64,000 nucleotides of DNA from Hirschia baltica ATCC 49814 (lineage in GTDB: Bacteria > Pseudomonadota > Alphaproteobacteria > Caulobacterales > Hyphomonadaceae), in the NCBI RefSeq assembly GCF_000023785.1, contig NC_012982.1:558001-622000 (forward strand), written 5' to 3'. Below are positions 25,722-34,607 of this stretch, one piece after another. Position 1 is the first letter of the stretch, and each line of letters opens with the position of its first letter. Below the pieces are notes generated by a model, which saw nothing but the letters and a program-made list of their open reading frames with translations, was not told the DNA's origin and did not search any database. The translations under genes were made by a program, and so were the position numbers.

Positions 25722-27278
25722 TTGACCATTAGTTTCTACGAGATTATTTCACTAAGTGCTTATTTCATCTTGATGATGGCGATTGGCTTTTACGCTTACA
25801 GAAAGTCTACGAGCAACGTTTCTGAGTACATGCTTGGAGGGCGTCAACTTCATCCCGCTGTAGGTGCTTTGTCTGCTGGTGCGTCCGATATGAGTGGATG
25901 GATGCTCATGGGATTGCCCGGCGCAGTCTATTTATCGGGCGTGAGCGAAGCTTGGATTGCCGTTGGTTTGGTTATCGGTGCTTACCTAAATTACAGGTTC
26001 GTTGCGCCGCGTTTGCGGGTTTATACCGAGCTGGCCAGCGATTCCATCACCCTCCCAGATTTCTTTGAAAACAGGTTTGATGATACCAGCCACGCTTTGC
26101 GCTTAATATCAGCGTTTGTGATTATTATCTTTTTCACCCTCTATACCTCTGCCGGCGTTGTGGCGGGCGGTAAATTATTTGAAGCAAGCTTTGGAATGGA
26201 TTACCAGCTGGGGCTGTTTGTCACCGCTGGAGTGGTATTGGCTTACACAGTGATTGGTGGCTTTCTTGCCGTAAGCCTGACAGACTTTGTGCAAGGCTGT
26301 ATCATGTTCATTGCGTTGGTGCTTGTGCCTATTGTGGCCTATCAATTTGTCGGCGGCATGCAGGGTGTGGAGACACAAATTGCTGCAGCGGCCAATACTG
26401 TGCAGCCAGCTGGCTCAGCGCCGCTTGATTTGGAAGGCTATTTTAGCTGGACAAATGGCGTAACTTTCATGAGCGTCGTGTCGCTTATGGCATGGGGATT
26501 GGGTTATTTTGGGCAGCCGCATATCATTGTGCGTTTTATGGCGATCCGGTCTTTGAAAGATATCGCAACAGCGCGGTATATTGGAATGTCATGGATGCTG
26601 GTAACTGTGATCGGAGCAGTGTTTGTTGGCATAATCGGTTTGGCATATGTTCAGGAAAATGCGCTGCAATCAGCTCTGACTGATTCAGAAACGATCTTTA
26701 TTCTGCTATCTCAGACATTGTTTCACCCGCTCGTGTCTGGATTTTTGTTAGCTGCTATTCTGGCGGCAATCATGAGCACGATTTCGTCTCAATTATTGGT
26801 ATCGTCTAGTTCACTGACTGAAGATATTTACAAGACATTCCTGAAACGCAATGCATCTGAAAAGGAGCTTGTCATGGTGGGGCGCCTTGCGACTGTGTTG
26901 GTTTGCGGGGTGGCGATTGTGCTCGCATTTGATCGCTCCAGCAGCATTCTTTCTTTGGTGGGAAGTGCATGGGCTGGCTTTGGTGCTGCCTTTGGACCGA
27001 TTATACTATTGTCGCTCTACTGGCGTAAATTTACACGCAATGGCGCGTTGGCGGGTATGATTGCGGGTGCTTTGACCGTGTTGTTCTGGCTCTACGCGCC
27101 TATAACAATTGATGGGCAATCCTTGTCTTCAATCATTTATGAGATTGTACCGGGCTTTGTGATCGCGTTGATCGTGGCTGTTGGTGTGAGTCTGCTGACC
27201 AAGCCAAGTGAGGCGACAGAGGGCGAGTTTGACGCCATGAAAACAGAGATGGAAGCTTTGCCAAAATCTTTGCTGTAA
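25722..27278 (+). CDS. putP: Sodium/proline symporter PutP
   Basis: Predicted 518 aa with about 13 transmembrane helices, a member of the SSS (solute:sodium) family. Motifs: YMLGGRQLHPAVGALSAGAS, DMSGWMLMGLPGAVYLSG (sodium site), GYFGQPHIIVRFMAIRSLKD, and AILAAIMSTISSQLLVSSSS with the Ser/Thr-rich sodium ligands in the eighth/ninth helix. It imports proline with sodium. The start is TTG at 25722, with GAAGAG upstream. It stands alone, without putA in the window, and ends in a strong terminator. Confidence 0.93.
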   Translation: MTISFYEIISLSAYFILMMAIGFYAYRKSTSNVSEYMLGGRQLHPAVGALSAGASDMSGWMLMGLPGAVYLSGVSEAWIAVGLVIGAYLNYRFVAPRLRVYTELASDSITLPDFFENRFDDTSHALRLISAFVIIIFFTLYTSAGVVAGGKLFEASFGMDYQLGLFVTAGVVLAYTVIGGFLAVSLTDFVQGCIMFIALVLVPIVAYQFVGGMQGVETQIAAAANTVQPAGSAPLDLEGYFSWTNGVTFMSVVSLMAWGLGYFGQPHIIVRFMAIRSLKDIATARYIGMSWMLVTVIGAVFVGIIGLAYVQENALQSALTDSETIFILLSQTLFHPLVSGFLLAAILAAIMSTISSQLLVSSSSLTEDIYKTFLKRNASEKELVMVGRLATVLVCGVAIVLAFDRSSSILSLVGSAWAGFGAAFGPIILLSLYWRKFTRNGALAGMIAGALTVLFWLYAPITIDGQSLSSIIYEIVPGFVIALIVAVGVSLLTKPSEATEGEFDAMKTEMEALPKSLL

Positions 27279-27335
27279 GCTGGCAAGCCTCTAACGAAAT
27301 GCCTTGCAGTTTATAGCGAGGGTTTCGCATTCAAT

Positions 27336-27371
27336 AAAAAAGGTGCTTACGATTGGGTAAGCACCTTTTTT
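27336..27371. terminator. Terminator after putP, shared with fliP
   Basis: GGTGCTTAC pairs with GTAAGCACC over a 6-nt loop, with A6 before and T7 after. It lies between convergent putP and fliP. Confidence 0.9.
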
Positions 27372-27404
27372 TATATGTGGATTGCCAAGTTTGGGCTTGT
27401 CTAG

Positions 27405-28172
27405 CTAACCAGGCGGGCCAGCCACGAAGCTTTCGACAAGTGATCCAGCCAATAACCGCCAGCCATCCACCAGCACGAAAAAGATGAGCTTAAACGGCAT
27501 AGAGATTGTCACAGGCGGCAACATCATCATCCCCATACTCATCAGGATAGAAGCCACAACAAGGTCGATCACGAGGAAGGGAAGGAATATCATAAACCCG
27601 ATCTCAAAGGCGCGCTTCAGCTCGGATATCATGAAGGCTGGTGCCAGCACCTGAAACGGCGCTGCTTCTGCGCTTTCTAGTGTTTCTATATTTGCCATGC
27701 CCATAAACAATGCCAGATCATCATCTTGCACATGCTTGGCCATAAAGGTTTTAATCGGGGCAGCAGCGCGTGGCAGGGCGTCTTCTAATCCGATAGATTC
27801 GGCCATGAAGGGTTCAACCCCTTCCTTATAGGCTGCTTCAAAAGTGGGAGCCATAACAAAAGCGGTTAGGAATAGGGAAAGCGAGATAATCACCGCATTG
27901 GGCGGCGCTTGTTGAAGCCCCATTGCTGTTCGCAATAAAGATAGCACCACCACAATACGCACAAAGCTTGTTGTCATCACCAAAATTGACGGCGCTAAGG
28001 ATAAAATCGTGATCACGCCGAGCATTTCAACAATGCCGCTCGTCATGCCTGCGCCGGTGCCTAAATCGAAATTAAATTCCTGAGCGATACCCGCAGGTGC
28101 CAGTAATAGCGTACCTAATAATAGGAGCGTGACGCGGCCCATCATCTTGGTCGAGCGTTTAAGGGCGCGCAT
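27405..28172 (-). CDS. fliP: Flagellar type III export gate protein FliP
   Basis: Predicted 255 aa with a signal peptide (MRALKRSTKMMG..., cut near AQE) and four membrane helices. Signatures: LAPSILVMTTSFVRIVVVLS, LLRTAMGLQQAPPN, AFMISELKRAFEIGFMIFLP and FLVIDLVVASILMSMGMMML. FliP forms the export pore with FliQ and FliR. The start ATG overlaps the fliO stop (TAATG), so the two are translationally coupled. fliQ and fliR are not in this window. Confidence 0.97.
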   Translation of the reverse strand: MRALKRSTKMMGRVTLLLLGTLLLAPAGIAQEFNFDLGTGAGMTSGIVEMLGVITILSLAPSILVMTTSFVRIVVVLSLLRTAMGLQQAPPNAVIISLSLFLTAFVMAPTFEAAYKEGVEPFMAESIGLEDALPRAAAPIKTFMAKHVQDDDLALFMGMANIETLESAEAAPFQVLAPAFMISELKRAFEIGFMIFLPFLVIDLVVASILMSMGMMMLPPVTISMPFKLIFFVLVDGWRLLAGSLVESFVAGPPG

Positions 28173-28570
28173 TATGGCTTCTCCGTTGTTTTGGAGTGGG
28201 GCGGTTTGGAGGGGGATGTCATTTTGCTGATGCTATTGGCCATTTGCTCGACAAGTGTTTTAGGCGTTTGCACGGGCGAAGCGGATGCATTCTCTGCTGT
28301 TGATGTCGGTTCTGGTTTTGGCGCATCTCGACTTGCCACGAGGGTTTGGTCTGTTTGACTTAGGCAGAGGAGGTGCTCGCGGCCATCCCAATGCACAACA
28401 GCGAGTTTGCGGCGCGCATCCATGCCGCGCCATTCGACGATGCGAAGATCAGATTGATTATTGATGAGATTGGCGCGCTGGCCTGCATAGCGGCGAGCAG
28501 CCCAGCCCATGCCTAGAATGATGGACAACACAAATATAAGCGCAGCAGTCGCGCGGATGAGTTCTTCCAT
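28172..28570 (-). CDS. fliO: Flagellar biosynthesis protein FliO
   Basis: Predicted 132 aa. A single N-terminal transmembrane helix (ATAALIFVLSIILGMGWAAR) is followed by a short cytoplasmic domain with LRIVEWRGMDARRKLAVVHW and GREHLLCLSQTDQTLVA, the FliO core. The C-terminal 45 residues are Ser/Pro/Thr-rich. FliO assists FliP assembly. The ATG is at 28570 with a weak SD. fliP follows, overlapping by one base. Confidence 0.9.
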   Translation of the reverse strand: MEELIRATAALIFVLSIILGMGWAARRYAGQRANLINNQSDLRIVEWRGMDARRKLAVVHWDGREHLLCLSQTDQTLVASRDAPKPEPTSTAENASASPVQTPKTLVEQMANSISKMTSPSKPPHSKTTEKP

Positions 28571-28697
28571 GGTCTGACCAGTCTATAACGAGATGCTTTT
28601 TGCATGCCCAATTGCACCGATTCCAACAAATTGAAACGGTCTTGTTAACTTTTCGGTCTTGAAGGTAAATGAGTGGTTAATATCACTGTTCACAATT

Positions 28698-28713
28698 TTA
28701 AAAACTCCTTAAC
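28698..28713 (+). promoter_or_regulatory. CtrA box before flgB
   Basis: TTAA (28698-28701), seven bases, TTAAC (28709-28713): an exact CtrA consensus. It lies 81 nt before flgB and 128 nt from fliO, between divergent flagellar genes. Confidence 0.65.
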
Positions 28714-28793
28714 CTTAAGGGTGGAAACTGCCTAGTAGACAGGTCGTTTCTGCCCAGTGCGGATGCGCCGATTGATTTTTAGGAGTGCGATAC

Positions 28794-29243
28794 GTGACTG
28801 GCCCTATGAATATGCCCATCTTCGGAATGATGAAAGCGCGCATGGACATGCTGGGTGAACGTCAAAAAGTGCTGTCGCAAAATGTCTCCAATGTGTCCAC
28901 GCCCGGCTATACCCCTAAGGATGTTGATATATCTTCATTCAATGCCGCGCTGGCGAAGGGGAAAGTTGGCAATAATGCGGGTGCCGGCGGCCCAGCCAAT
29001 GCGGGTGCAATGGCAGTCACGCATCCCGGTCACATAGCTGCAAGCGCAAGCCGTGGTTCACTTGTAGCTGGTGCATATATTGAAAAAGCACCCGATTCAG
29101 AGACCACGCTCGATGGCAATGGCGTCGTGGTTGAGGATCAAATGATGAAAATTGCTGAAACGCGTATGGAATTTGAGACCATGATCGGTCTCTACAATAA
29201 AAGCCTGTCCATGATGCGACTGGCTGCAAAAGCACCACGTTAG
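28794..29243 (+). CDS. flgB: Flagellar proximal rod protein FlgB
   Basis: Predicted 149 aa. KARMDMLGERQKVLSQNVSN and VSTPGYTPKDVDISSFN are the FlgB N-terminal motif. The C-terminal helix is KIAETRMEFETMIGLYNKSL. A GTG at 28785 overlaps AGGAG (28781-28785), so the real start is GTG at 28794, 8 nt after that SD. FlgB is part of the proximal rod on the MS ring. It starts the flgB-flgC-fliE operon behind the CtrA box. Confidence 0.95.
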   Translation: MTGPMNMPIFGMMKARMDMLGERQKVLSQNVSNVSTPGYTPKDVDISSFNAALAKGKVGNNAGAGGPANAGAMAVTHPGHIAASASRGSLVAGAYIEKAPDSETTLDGNGVVVEDQMMKIAETRMEFETMIGLYNKSLSMMRLAAKAPR

Positions 29244-29266
29244 AAATAAAGAAGAGGAATTAAGCT

Positions 29267-29683
29267 ATGTCTGGCGATTTAATGTCTGCAATGTCTTCGG
29301 CCGCTTCTGGTCTGCGTGCGCAAACTGTGCGTATCCGCGTATCGGCGGAAAATTTGGCGAATGCAAATTCAACGGGCGATACACCCGGCGCGGACCCATA
29401 TCAGCGCAAAGTGCCTGTTTTTAAAAACTATCTAGATCGCGAATCTGGGGCTGAGCGTGTAAAAGTTTCTGGTGTGCACAATGATACAGCGCCATTTACC
29501 GTCAAGTTTGACCCGACTCACCCAGCCGCAGATGAAGGCGGTATGGTGAAATATTCCAATGTCTCAGCGCTTGTTGAGATGACAGACATGCGCGAGGCCC
29601 AGCGCGCATATGAAGCCAATTTGAACGTTGTTGAAGCCAGCCGGTCCATGCTTTTGGCCGCTGTTGATATTTTGAAAGCATAG
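29267..29683 (+). CDS. flgC: Flagellar proximal rod protein FlgC
   Basis: Predicted 138 aa, normal for FlgC. SSAASGLRAQTVRIRVSAEN and LANANSTGDTPGADPYQRKV are the FlgC signature. The C-terminus is SALVEMTDMREAQRAYEANL. It has GAAGAGGAA before the ATG and lies 23 nt after flgB. FlgC joins FlgB, FlgF and FliE in the rod base. Confidence 0.97.
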   Translation: MSGDLMSAMSSAASGLRAQTVRIRVSAENLANANSTGDTPGADPYQRKVPVFKNYLDRESGAERVKVSGVHNDTAPFTVKFDPTHPAADEGGMVKYSNVSALVEMTDMREAQRAYEANLNVVEASRSMLLAAVDILKA

Positions 29684-29693
29684 GTAAAGCGTT

Positions 29694-30008
29694 ATGGATA
29701 TCGGTGCAACCGCAGCAACAAATGCATATATGAAAGCAGCGCAGGCAGCGCTAAAACCGGAAAGCTCACAAAATGTTGGTGGGATTTCAGGTGCGCCATT
29801 TGGTCAAATTCTTGATGCCGCAATTTCCCAAACATCAGGCGCGGCAAATCAGGCTGAAAATGCTATTGCTTCTGCCACTATGGGCAATGCCGATCTTGTG
29901 GATGTGGTAACAGCCGTTGCCGCCGCAGAAGCGACATTGGAAACAGTCGTCGCCGTGCGCGATCAGGTGATTTCAGCCTATCAAGAAGTCATGCGTATGC
30001 CGATTTAG
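29694..30008 (+). CDS. fliE: Flagellar hook-basal body complex protein FliE
   Basis: Predicted 104 aa. The N-terminal half is Ala/Gln-rich and the second half carries the FliE signature DLVDVVTAVAAAEATLETVV followed by AVRDQVISAYQEVMRMPI. FliE links the MS ring and the rod. It lies 10 nt after flgC and ends the flagellar operon. Export-gate genes do not follow here as they do in some relatives. Confidence 0.95.
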   Translation: MDIGATAATNAYMKAAQAALKPESSQNVGGISGAPFGQILDAAISQTSGAANQAENAIASATMGNADLVDVVTAVAAAEATLETVVAVRDQVISAYQEVMRMPI

Positions 30009-30064
30009 AGGTATTGTAATTCAAATTAAAGCGTTGCAAACTTCAACATGTGGTTGGAGGGGCT

Positions 30065-30757
30065 ATGTCTAATTTTTTGAAAAGAACGTTTATTCTCGCG
30101 ATTATTTTGTGCGCGTTCATAGGTATATTGTACTTTGCAAATGGTAGTGTGCAGTTTAGCATGCAGTGCGCGAATTCTAGATGTTTGGTAGCTGCATCAT
30201 CATCATTGATGTCTACAATGATAGGTCTATCATTACTGGTGTTCGCGGCACTATTTCCTCAGAAAAAAATTGAAGTTGTGAATACAGGGCGAGTTGGAAT
30301 TTGGCGAAGAATATTGTCAGGTTTTATAGATTGTTTGGTTGTAGTAACAATTTCAATTCCGGTTTTGGCATTTCTAGTTCTGTTGACTGAACAACAAGCA
30401 ACTCAAGAATTTGCTTGGCGCTTTATTCGTGATTTTACTCGAAATACAGATGGGCCAGTATTTATTGGGGCGGGGGTAGTAAACCTCTTGTCATTCTTCA
30501 TTTACTTCTACTGTTTCACGAGATTTCAAAAAGCGACTTTGGGTCAGTTGGTTATGGGATATAGTATTTTCCCAAACACTGAGCATGAAAAAGCCCCTCG
30601 ATATTTTGTTAGAACTCTGGCTTTGTTTGTGACAATGGTGACCTGCGTTATTTCTATTCCGATATCTTGGTTTGTGACACGCATTCAGACGTCTGGTGGA
30701 AAAACTTATTGGTGGGACAGAGTTGGTCACACGAGCGCAAAGAAAGTGCATTTTTAA
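30065..30757 (+). CDS. RDD family membrane protein
   Basis: Predicted 230 aa with about five membrane helices. An N-terminal pair of helices (residues 8-60) is followed by an RDD-type block starting at about 85: RRILSGFIDCLVVVTISIPV, then LGQLVMGYSIFPN and a final GKTYWWDRVGHTSAKKVHF. The Asp of the first RDD helix and the terminal D-R-x-x-x-T motif are present. Function is unknown; some relatives transport ions. The ATG at 30065 has GGAGG just upstream; a GTG at 30050 is less likely. It follows fliE with no terminator. Confidence 0.75.
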   Translation: MSNFLKRTFILAIILCAFIGILYFANGSVQFSMQCANSRCLVAASSSLMSTMIGLSLLVFAALFPQKKIEVVNTGRVGIWRRILSGFIDCLVVVTISIPVLAFLVLLTEQQATQEFAWRFIRDFTRNTDGPVFIGAGVVNLLSFFIYFYCFTRFQKATLGQLVMGYSIFPNTEHEKAPRYFVRTLALFVTMVTCVISIPISWFVTRIQTSGGKTYWWDRVGHTSAKKVHF

Positions 30758-30870
30758 GACTACTCTTGGATGCGCATTGTATCCTTACCAGTTCCCAGCG
30801 TTAAGATCTCATGTTAGCTTCTCATCATGACTTCAGGCGGCGATGCCGAAGTGATGGTTAGGGGAGATGT

Positions 30871-32745
30871 ATGGCGCAGGATATTTTATCTGAAACCAGC
30901 GTTGCGGGCAGCAATGTCTTTGTCTCCTATTGCCGCAAAGATATGGACTTTGCCAATCAGATCGTCTCCATGCTGGAAGATGAAGGCTATGATCCCAAAA
31001 TTGACCGTGATGACATTGCCGCGACGGAGCAATGGGAAGCGCGCTTACAAGAGCTAATATCCAGCAGTGACACAGTGGTTTTTGTGCTGACGGATGATTA
31101 TCTCGCGTCACAAAATTGTGGTTGGGAAATTCAACAAGCTGTTGCGCGCAATAAACGCCTTATCCCATTATTACCTAAGCCTTTGACGGCAAAGGATGTG
31201 CCGCCGGAATTATCTCGGCTCAATTACATCCATTTTTTCAGTCTCAATTCCGGGGATGGAACTGGTTTTTATGCCGGTTTTAAATCTTTGCAGCGTGCAT
31301 TGCGCCATGATTTGGAACGCTTGCGCCTATTGCGGCGCTATGAAGAGCGGGCAAAAGAATGGAAAAGCGGCGGTGGCGTACTTCTAACCGGTGAGCAACT
31401 GGTGCAAGCACAAAACTGGCAAGCGCAGACTGAAAAAATCGAAAGCGTGCCTCAAGCTATTACCGCATATATAGACGCCAGTCAGATTGCGCATGTGAAG
31501 CGTCTGAAAAAGGAACGGGCTAGAGTTGCTCTATTGGGCGGCTTATCAATCGCGTCTGCATTGGCAACGATTGCTGCCATTATTGTGGGGTTTGGCGCAT
31601 GGGTGGCGAAAGAAGAAGCCGCAAGCACGCTCGCTGAATTAAATGTGCAGACTGACGATATGAAAGTCATTGTTGGCGCCGCAGAGCAATGGGCAAGTGG
31701 CCGTCAAAGCTTGGCGCTGAACAAGCATGAAATCCCAGAAGATTATGAAAGCCAATCTGAGAATGCGACCCGCGTATCTGGGCGTATGCTAGAAGACGCG
31801 TATGATAAGCTAAATTCGCGCGATTCTATCGTTCATAGCGAGGCTGATCATGTCGTCTTTATTCGTCAATCTGTGCGGCGTGATCTGGCCAAAGCACGTT
31901 TTTATAATGGCAATGAAACAGCCGTTATTCCCATTGATGAGAATATCGCAGAGCTCACAGCTTTTGCTCCAGAACAAAAAGAACGTTTTAGTGATTATAG
32001 TCAGGTGCTCGCGGAGGATTTTGTTTCGCGTGCGGTGTATTCTTGCTTGGCATCTGAACGCATTGGTGCAATCGGTGCGCAACTAGCAGAAGCACCTGAA
32101 GAGGTCCGTAAATTTATCAGCTGGCGCGATGCCGAAGCACGGGAAAAATCTGGTGTCATATGTGACGAAGCCAAAACTTCCGTGTGCAGTGTCGGTCAGG
32201 CGTGTGATTATGATGATGCGCCATTTGACCAGATCGCTATGATAGAGCCTTCTATTGGAGATGTTGTGGAGGAAGCTCCATCTGTTACGCAGCCGCCGCC
32301 AGTCACAAACGAGCCTATTAGGCCTGGAAGTCGAAATCCAACACAGGCACCTCCTCGGGTGCCAAGCCGCACTGTAGAAGCGCCCGCCGAACCTGTGATT
32401 GAGCAGGCGAAAATTGTAAAAGATTTTGAAATCACAGAAGTTTATCTGCACATTTCGGATAAAAGCCAGTATGCGGATGCGCAGATAATCGCCAATGAAT
32501 TAAAGTCTGCTGGCTTTAAAGTGCTGGGCATTGATGTGGTTGATTATGATCCTGCAAAAGCGCGGTCTGTGCGCTATTATTATGATCCACAAGCGGAGCA
32601 GTCAGCTTATCTTGCTGCATTCTGTGCCAATGCCGCAAGTCAGACAGGGCGCGCAGGTTGGAGTGATGCTGGCAATTATCGTGTTATGTCACTGGCGGGC
32701 CGGTATGGAAAATTACCGCTCCACCGCGCAGAGATTTGGTTCTAG
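30871..32745 (+). CDS. TIR-domain transmembrane protein with a LytR_C-like C-terminal domain
   Basis: Predicted 624 aa. The TIR domain (about 14-135) has NVFVSYCRKDMDFANQIVSM, DDIAATEQWEARLQELISSS, TVVFVLTDDYLASQNCGWEI (candidate catalytic E86) and RLIPLLPKPL. It is followed by a charged R-Y-E-E-R-A-K-E-W linker and LLTGEQLVQAQNW, familiar from bacterial TIR proteins. One membrane helix (about 219-245) comes next, then an extracytoplasmic helical part with a Pro-rich linker (about 465-510). The last 108 residues show VYLHISDKSQYADAQIIANE and VRYYYDPQAEQSAYLAAFC, the strand pattern of LytR_C. Whether it cleaves NAD or only signals is unknown. SD AGGGGAG precedes the ATG. Confidence 0.7.
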   Translation: MAQDILSETSVAGSNVFVSYCRKDMDFANQIVSMLEDEGYDPKIDRDDIAATEQWEARLQELISSSDTVVFVLTDDYLASQNCGWEIQQAVARNKRLIPLLPKPLTAKDVPPELSRLNYIHFFSLNSGDGTGFYAGFKSLQRALRHDLERLRLLRRYEERAKEWKSGGGVLLTGEQLVQAQNWQAQTEKIESVPQAITAYIDASQIAHVKRLKKERARVALLGGLSIASALATIAAIIVGFGAWVAKEEAASTLAELNVQTDDMKVIVGAAEQWASGRQSLALNKHEIPEDYESQSENATRVSGRMLEDAYDKLNSRDSIVHSEADHVVFIRQSVRRDLAKARFYNGNETAVIPIDENIAELTAFAPEQKERFSDYSQVLAEDFVSRAVYSCLASERIGAIGAQLAEAPEEVRKFISWRDAEAREKSGVICDEAKTSVCSVGQACDYDDAPFDQIAMIEPSIGDVVEEAPSVTQPPPVTNEPIRPGSRNPTQAPPRVPSRTVEAPAEPVIEQAKIVKDFEITEVYLHISDKSQYADAQIIANELKSAGFKVLGIDVVDYDPAKARSVRYYYDPQAEQSAYLAAFCANAASQTGRAGWSDAGNYRVMSLAGRYGKLPLHRAEIWF

Positions 32746-32808
32746 TTTGGTCTTAGCTAAATAACAGAACACATTGGCGCAGTCTTAATTCAATGGCTTA
32801 AATGAGGT

Positions 32809-33828
32809 CTACAAAAAAGTGGATTCCAAGAGTTCGCCATGATTGCTGACCCAATAACCAAGCGCGAAAAGGCCGATCAATAATACGGCCCATACAGCAA
32901 TGTTTATCTTGCGTGATTTTGCAGCGTTTTGTTGTTGCAGCCAGCGGCGCGGCTGCACGCCTTTCCAAACGAACACAATCTGAGTGGATAACAAAACACA
33001 CACAACGTTGAGCAACACCAATATTGCTGCTGTGAGTGCATTTCTCGTATCACCAGACCCTAGATACATCGCGGACGCTGCCGATGGCGGCAAGAGTGCA
33101 ACGGCAACCATGACGCCCACCAAGGATGAGGATAATCCACCAGTTAAAGACAGGGCAGCCGCTGCACCGGACGCTAGCGCGAGTGCGATCACTTCAGGAT
33201 TGATATTGGTGCGGGAAATCAACTCTTGGCTTTCCAGATTTACGGGGAATATTAAGGCCAGCACAAAGACTGTCCCAAATCCGATAGCAAGGCCAGACAC
33301 CGCCGTTTTGGCCGCCGTTAGCATAAGAGGGCTGGAGCCAAGCGCAGACGAGAGGCTAAAACCCAGAATTGGCCCCAGCAAAGGCGCAATTACCATCGCC
33401 CCGATGACCACGGCGACATTGTTCTCATTCAACCCGATCGCTGCCACAATGGCAGATAAAATTGTGAGTACGACAAAATCGATTGTCAGCTTGCTGCCGC
33501 CCATCACTTCCTCGACGAGCGCTTCGCGCATGGCTTGTTTGGGGTTTTTCTTTTCTTCCTTATCATCGTCAGATTTGGTCACTTCATTGCGCGGCAAAGT
33601 CGCTTCCACATCCATGACAGTTAAGCGCCATTGGTCTTTTGATGTAAAAATATTTTGCGCGGCATCCATGAGGGATTGGCCTTCGCCATCTTCCAGCAAA
33701 ACCAGCACACTTTCGCGTGTCTCGTCTGGTTCAGCTTCTCTGTGCCAATCAATTGGACAGGCTTTTTCAATCGCAGCTTCAACGCGTTTTTGATAGGAGG
33801 CCGGATAAGTGATCTGGATATTTTTCAT
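32809..33828 (-). CDS. DUF389 / TIGR00341 family membrane protein
   Basis: Predicted 339 aa. An N-terminal soluble part (1-105, ending in a charged K-S-D-D-D-K-E-E-K-K run) precedes a membrane domain of six or seven helices: FVVLTILSAIVAAIGLNENN, VAVVIGAMVIAPLLGPILGF, ALASGAAAALSLTGG and LPPSAASAMYLGSGDTRNAL. These are the DUF389 hallmarks. No reaction is known. It is convergent with the TIR gene and monocistronic. The start ATG at 33828 has no clear SD. Confidence 0.85.
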   Translation of the reverse strand: MKNIQITYPASYQKRVEAAIEKACPIDWHREAEPDETRESVLVLLEDGEGQSLMDAAQNIFTSKDQWRLTVMDVEATLPRNEVTKSDDDKEEKKNPKQAMREALVEEVMGGSKLTIDFVVLTILSAIVAAIGLNENNVAVVIGAMVIAPLLGPILGFSLSSALGSSPLMLTAAKTAVSGLAIGFGTVFVLALIFPVNLESQELISRTNINPEVIALALASGAAAALSLTGGLSSSLVGVMVAVALLPPSAASAMYLGSGDTRNALTAAILVLLNVVCVLLSTQIVFVWKGVQPRRWLQQQNAAKSRKINIAVWAVLLIGLFALGYWVSNHGELLESTFL

Positions 33829-33953
33829 GAAGGTGCGCTGCCGTTGATGACGAAATTCGAGTGGCGCGGAGCATTGTTTATTGTCGCTGTAAGGTCAATC
33901 GGGAAGAGATGAAATGACGGTTTAGAATTCTCATTTTGAAATAGAACTCTGGT

Positions 33954-34454
33954 CTATTCTTTGTCAGCAAACGGACACGTGTCTTGAAGGTCGCTGTTCA
34001 TTGCGAGGTCAGAATTGAAAATATCATAGGTGATGAGCCAGTCACCATTTGGTTGCTTTTGTCTGACTTCTAGGAATTTTCCGATATCCACGCCTGTTTC
34101 ACCAGATTCTAAAGGTATAAAGACGCAAGAGCGACCTCTCACAATGGCTTGGTCCGCATTCCCGTCAATTGTTTGTATATCGAATGCGATACTAAACCCT
34201 TGCTCGAATTTAGCCTCCCAATCTGCGATAGCGGTGCGGCCGATCACTTCAGGGCTGTTGGGTGGCATCATGATCGCGTCGGGTGCAAAGAGTTCTGCTA
34301 ACGCCGCCCAATCATTGTTGTTATAGGTTTCCACCCATTTTGCCGAGGACGTTTTGATTGCACTTAAATCTTTGGGTGAGAGAGCATCTGTATTGGACTG
34401 ACATGCAGCTAACGCCAGCCAAATCACAGTTATCAATGGCATATGAAGTTTCAT
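33954..34454 (-). CDS. SnoaL/NTF2-like lipoprotein
   Basis: Predicted 166 aa. A lipoprotein signal peptide (MKLHMPLITVIWLALAAC) has the acylated Cys at 18. The mature part is an NTF2-like fold of the DUF4440 type: VETYNNNDWAALAELFAPDA, MMPPNSPEVIGRTAIADWE and LEVRQKQPNGDWLITYDIFN. These often bind small hydrophobic ligands; no catalytic set can be assigned. The ATG at 34454 is supported by GGGGA upstream, whereas a longer in-frame start at 34583 would bury the signal peptide. Confidence 0.8.
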   Translation of the reverse strand: MKLHMPLITVIWLALAACQSNTDALSPKDLSAIKTSSAKWVETYNNNDWAALAELFAPDAIMMPPNSPEVIGRTAIADWEAKFEQGFSIAFDIQTIDGNADQAIVRGRSCVFIPLESGETGVDIGKFLEVRQKQPNGDWLITYDIFNSDLAMNSDLQDTCPFADKE

Positions 34455-34607
34455 TTTATTTCCCCAACCAAAGCTCACAAATACTTTATTTAAATGTAAG
34501 AGGCAATCAGCGCAATTAATCTGGCCGTTCAAGCCGTTTGTTGAGCTGTCAAAGCTATAGCGCAGAATCAATGGTTGGGCCAAAGATTCTGCGGCTAAGT
34601 TTGCGAA

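Noticed and set aside
32984-33793. 269-codon frame opposite the DUF389 gene
   Set aside because: It is a mirror of the helical membrane protein (Ser/Ala/Thr-rich), with no SD and no domain.
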